This document shows positions 5,906 to 7,092 of a stretch of DNA of 7,092 nt, piece after piece (position 1 is the first letter of the stretch; the number at the start of each line of letters is the position of its first letter). A program made the translations under genes and the position numbers. Under the pieces are notes generated by a model, which had not been told where the DNA came from, did no database searches, and saw only the letters and a program-made list of their open reading frames with translations. This stretch comes from CAYNQK01 sp964470375 (GTDB lineage Bacteria > Spirochaetota > Spirochaetia > Treponematales > JBGSOB01). The DNA is taken from contig CAYYCP010000105.1 in assembly GCA_964470375.1 (NCBI GenBank), positions 1-7,092 of the forward strand. The letters run 5' to 3'.

Positions 5906-7092
5906 ATGCCGTTCACCGCCGTAGTCGGGACCCAATGGGGAGACGAGGGCAAGGGCAGGATCGTGGATTATCTGGCCCACGATGCCGACATGGTCATACG
6001 CTATCAGGGCGGGAACAACGCCGGCCACACGGTGGTCAATGACCGGGGCCTCTTCAAGCTCCACCTCATCCCCTCGGGTATCTTCCGCTCCGGGGTCCTG
6101 TGCATCCTGGGGCCGGGGACGGTAGTGGACCCTATGGCCCTAGTGGCGGAGATGGATTCACTGAAGGCGGCCGGGGTAGACCTGACCGGCCTGCGCCTCT
6201 CCGAGAGGGCTCACCTTGTCCTGCCCTATCACCGCGCCTTGGACGAGGCTGACGAGGCCTCCCGCAGCGGGGGCAAGATAGGTTCCACGCTCAAAGGCAT
6301 CGCTTGGGCCTATTCGGACAAGACCCTGCGCTCCGGTCTTCGGGCGGGGGATCTCCTGGACCCGGCCGCGCTGGAGGGCAGGATCGAGGCGGCGGTGGCC
6401 GCGCGCAACAAGTGGCTCGTTCAGCTCTACGGCCGCCCAGCCCTGGATTGGCGCCCTATCTATCGCGACATCGCCAAGGCCGCCGAGCGCCTACGGGCTC
6501 ACATCGTGGACACAGCCCCCCTCACCCTGAGGGCCGCACAGAAAGGACAGAACGTCCTCCTGGAGGGCCAACTGGGCATCATGCGCGACCTGGACTGGGG
6601 GGATTACCCCTGGGTCACCTCTTCCTCCCCGGTTCCGGGCGGAGCAGGCCCCGGGGCGGGCATACCCCCCCGCCTCATAGATCGTGTGGTGGGAGTGGTC
6701 AAAGCTTACACCACCTCGGTGGGCGAAGGCCCCCTGCCCACGGAGCTCCATGACGATGTGGGCGCCCGACTGCGCGAGAAGGGCGGGGAATTCGGGGCCA
6801 CCACCGGGCGCCCGAGGCGCTGCGGCTGGTTCGACGCCCTGCCGGTGCGCCACGCGGTGGAAGTGGGCGGCGTGACCGAGCTGGCCCTGACCAAGCTGGA
6901 CGTCCTGGACGGCTTCGAAAAGCTGATGCTCTGCGTGGCCTATGAGAAGGGCGAGGAGCGCCGCGAGCGGGTGCCTTACCGCCTGGAGGGCTGGAAACCG
7001 GTCTACGAGGAAATGCCCGGCTGGGAGGGTCCCATCAGCGGCGCCAGGACATGGAAGGATCTGCCGGCGGAAGCCCGCGCCTACGCCGAGCG
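5906..7092 (+). CDS. purA: Adenylosuccinate synthetase (3' end outside window)
   Basis: PurA joins IMP and aspartate using GTP to make adenylosuccinate, the first step from IMP to AMP. The frame is open from the ATG to the window edge (395 codons and two bases), so about 35 of the usual 430 residues are missing. The family signature QWGDEGKG (10-17) carries the catalytic D13, and H41 lies in NNAGHT, both at E. coli positions. GATTGRPRRCGW (297-308) and the base-recognition motif TKLD, further on, are also present. The second signature, normally GTTGRGIGPAY, reads GSTLKGIAWAY (126-136), and the loop after YPWVTSS is Pro- and Gly-rich (SPVPGGAGPGAG), so this is a divergent member. The strong site AAGGAGG lies 5 nt upstream of the start. 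It diverges from the LysR-type gene, an uncommon neighbour for purA. Confidence 0.96.
   Translation, partial: MPFTAVVGTQWGDEGKGRIVDYLAHDADMVIRYQGGNNAGHTVVNDRGLFKLHLIPSGIFRSGVLCILGPGTVVDPMALVAEMDSLKAAGVDLTGLRLSERAHLVLPYHRALDEADEASRSGGKIGSTLKGIAWAYSDKTLRSGLRAGDLLDPAALEGRIEAAVAARNKWLVQLYGRPALDWRPIYRDIAKAAERLRAHIVDTAPLTLRAAQKGQNVLLEGQLGIMRDLDWGDYPWVTSSSPVPGGAGPGAGIPPRLIDRVVGVVKAYTTSVGEGPLPTELHDDVGARLREKGGEFGATTGRPRRCGWFDALPVRHAVEVGGVTELALTKLDVLDGFEKLMLCVAYEKGEERRERVPYRLEGWKPVYEEMPGWEGPISGARTWKDLPAEARAYAE

Overview
The window is GC-rich bacterial DNA with compact genes, clear Shine-Dalgarno sites and ATG starts. It contains no tRNA, rRNA, CRISPR array, transposase or phage gene. The sequence alone does not fix the organism. 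A deep-branching, high-GC bacterium (for example an uncultured Actinomycetota-like lineage) is a weak guess from base composition and codon style, not a demonstrated assignment.

Layout: bases 1-430 are non-coding. They hold a roughly 150-bp imperfect palindrome (126-276), a partial direct copy of its left arm (32-81), a small hairpin and a good sigma-70-type promoter (324-353). That promoter leads into a two-gene + strand unit: an intracellular GH39 glycosidase, probably a beta-xylosidase (431-1936), and 13 bp later a beta-class carbonic anhydrase (1950-2576). Converging on it from the - strand is an unusually long nucleoside diphosphate kinase (2605-3315). A 155-bp divergent gap with a strong hairpin separates the kinase from a + strand small membrane protein with a probable winged-helix C-terminus (3471-3944). 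A secreted alpha/beta hydrolase (3971-4843) and a LysR-type regulator (4921-5814) follow on the - strand and may be co-transcribed. The regulator diverges from purA (adenylosuccinate synthetase), which starts at 5906 and runs off the right edge.

How the genes work together: the glycosidase would release xylose-type sugars in the cytoplasm, and the carbonic anhydrase supplies bicarbonate. The kinase and PurA belong to nucleotide metabolism. The sharpest regulatory signal is the only AT-rich stretch in the window, between the LysR gene and purA. It carries TATAAT boxes on both strands and two near-identical 11-bp repeats 19 bp apart, which suggests the LysR protein controls itself and possibly purA.

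The genes are mostly ordinary housekeeping and metabolic functions, and I do not see a clear undescribed defence or mobile system. The items most worth a second look are the palindromic element, the extended kinase, the LysR-purA control region and the altered signature motif in PurA.
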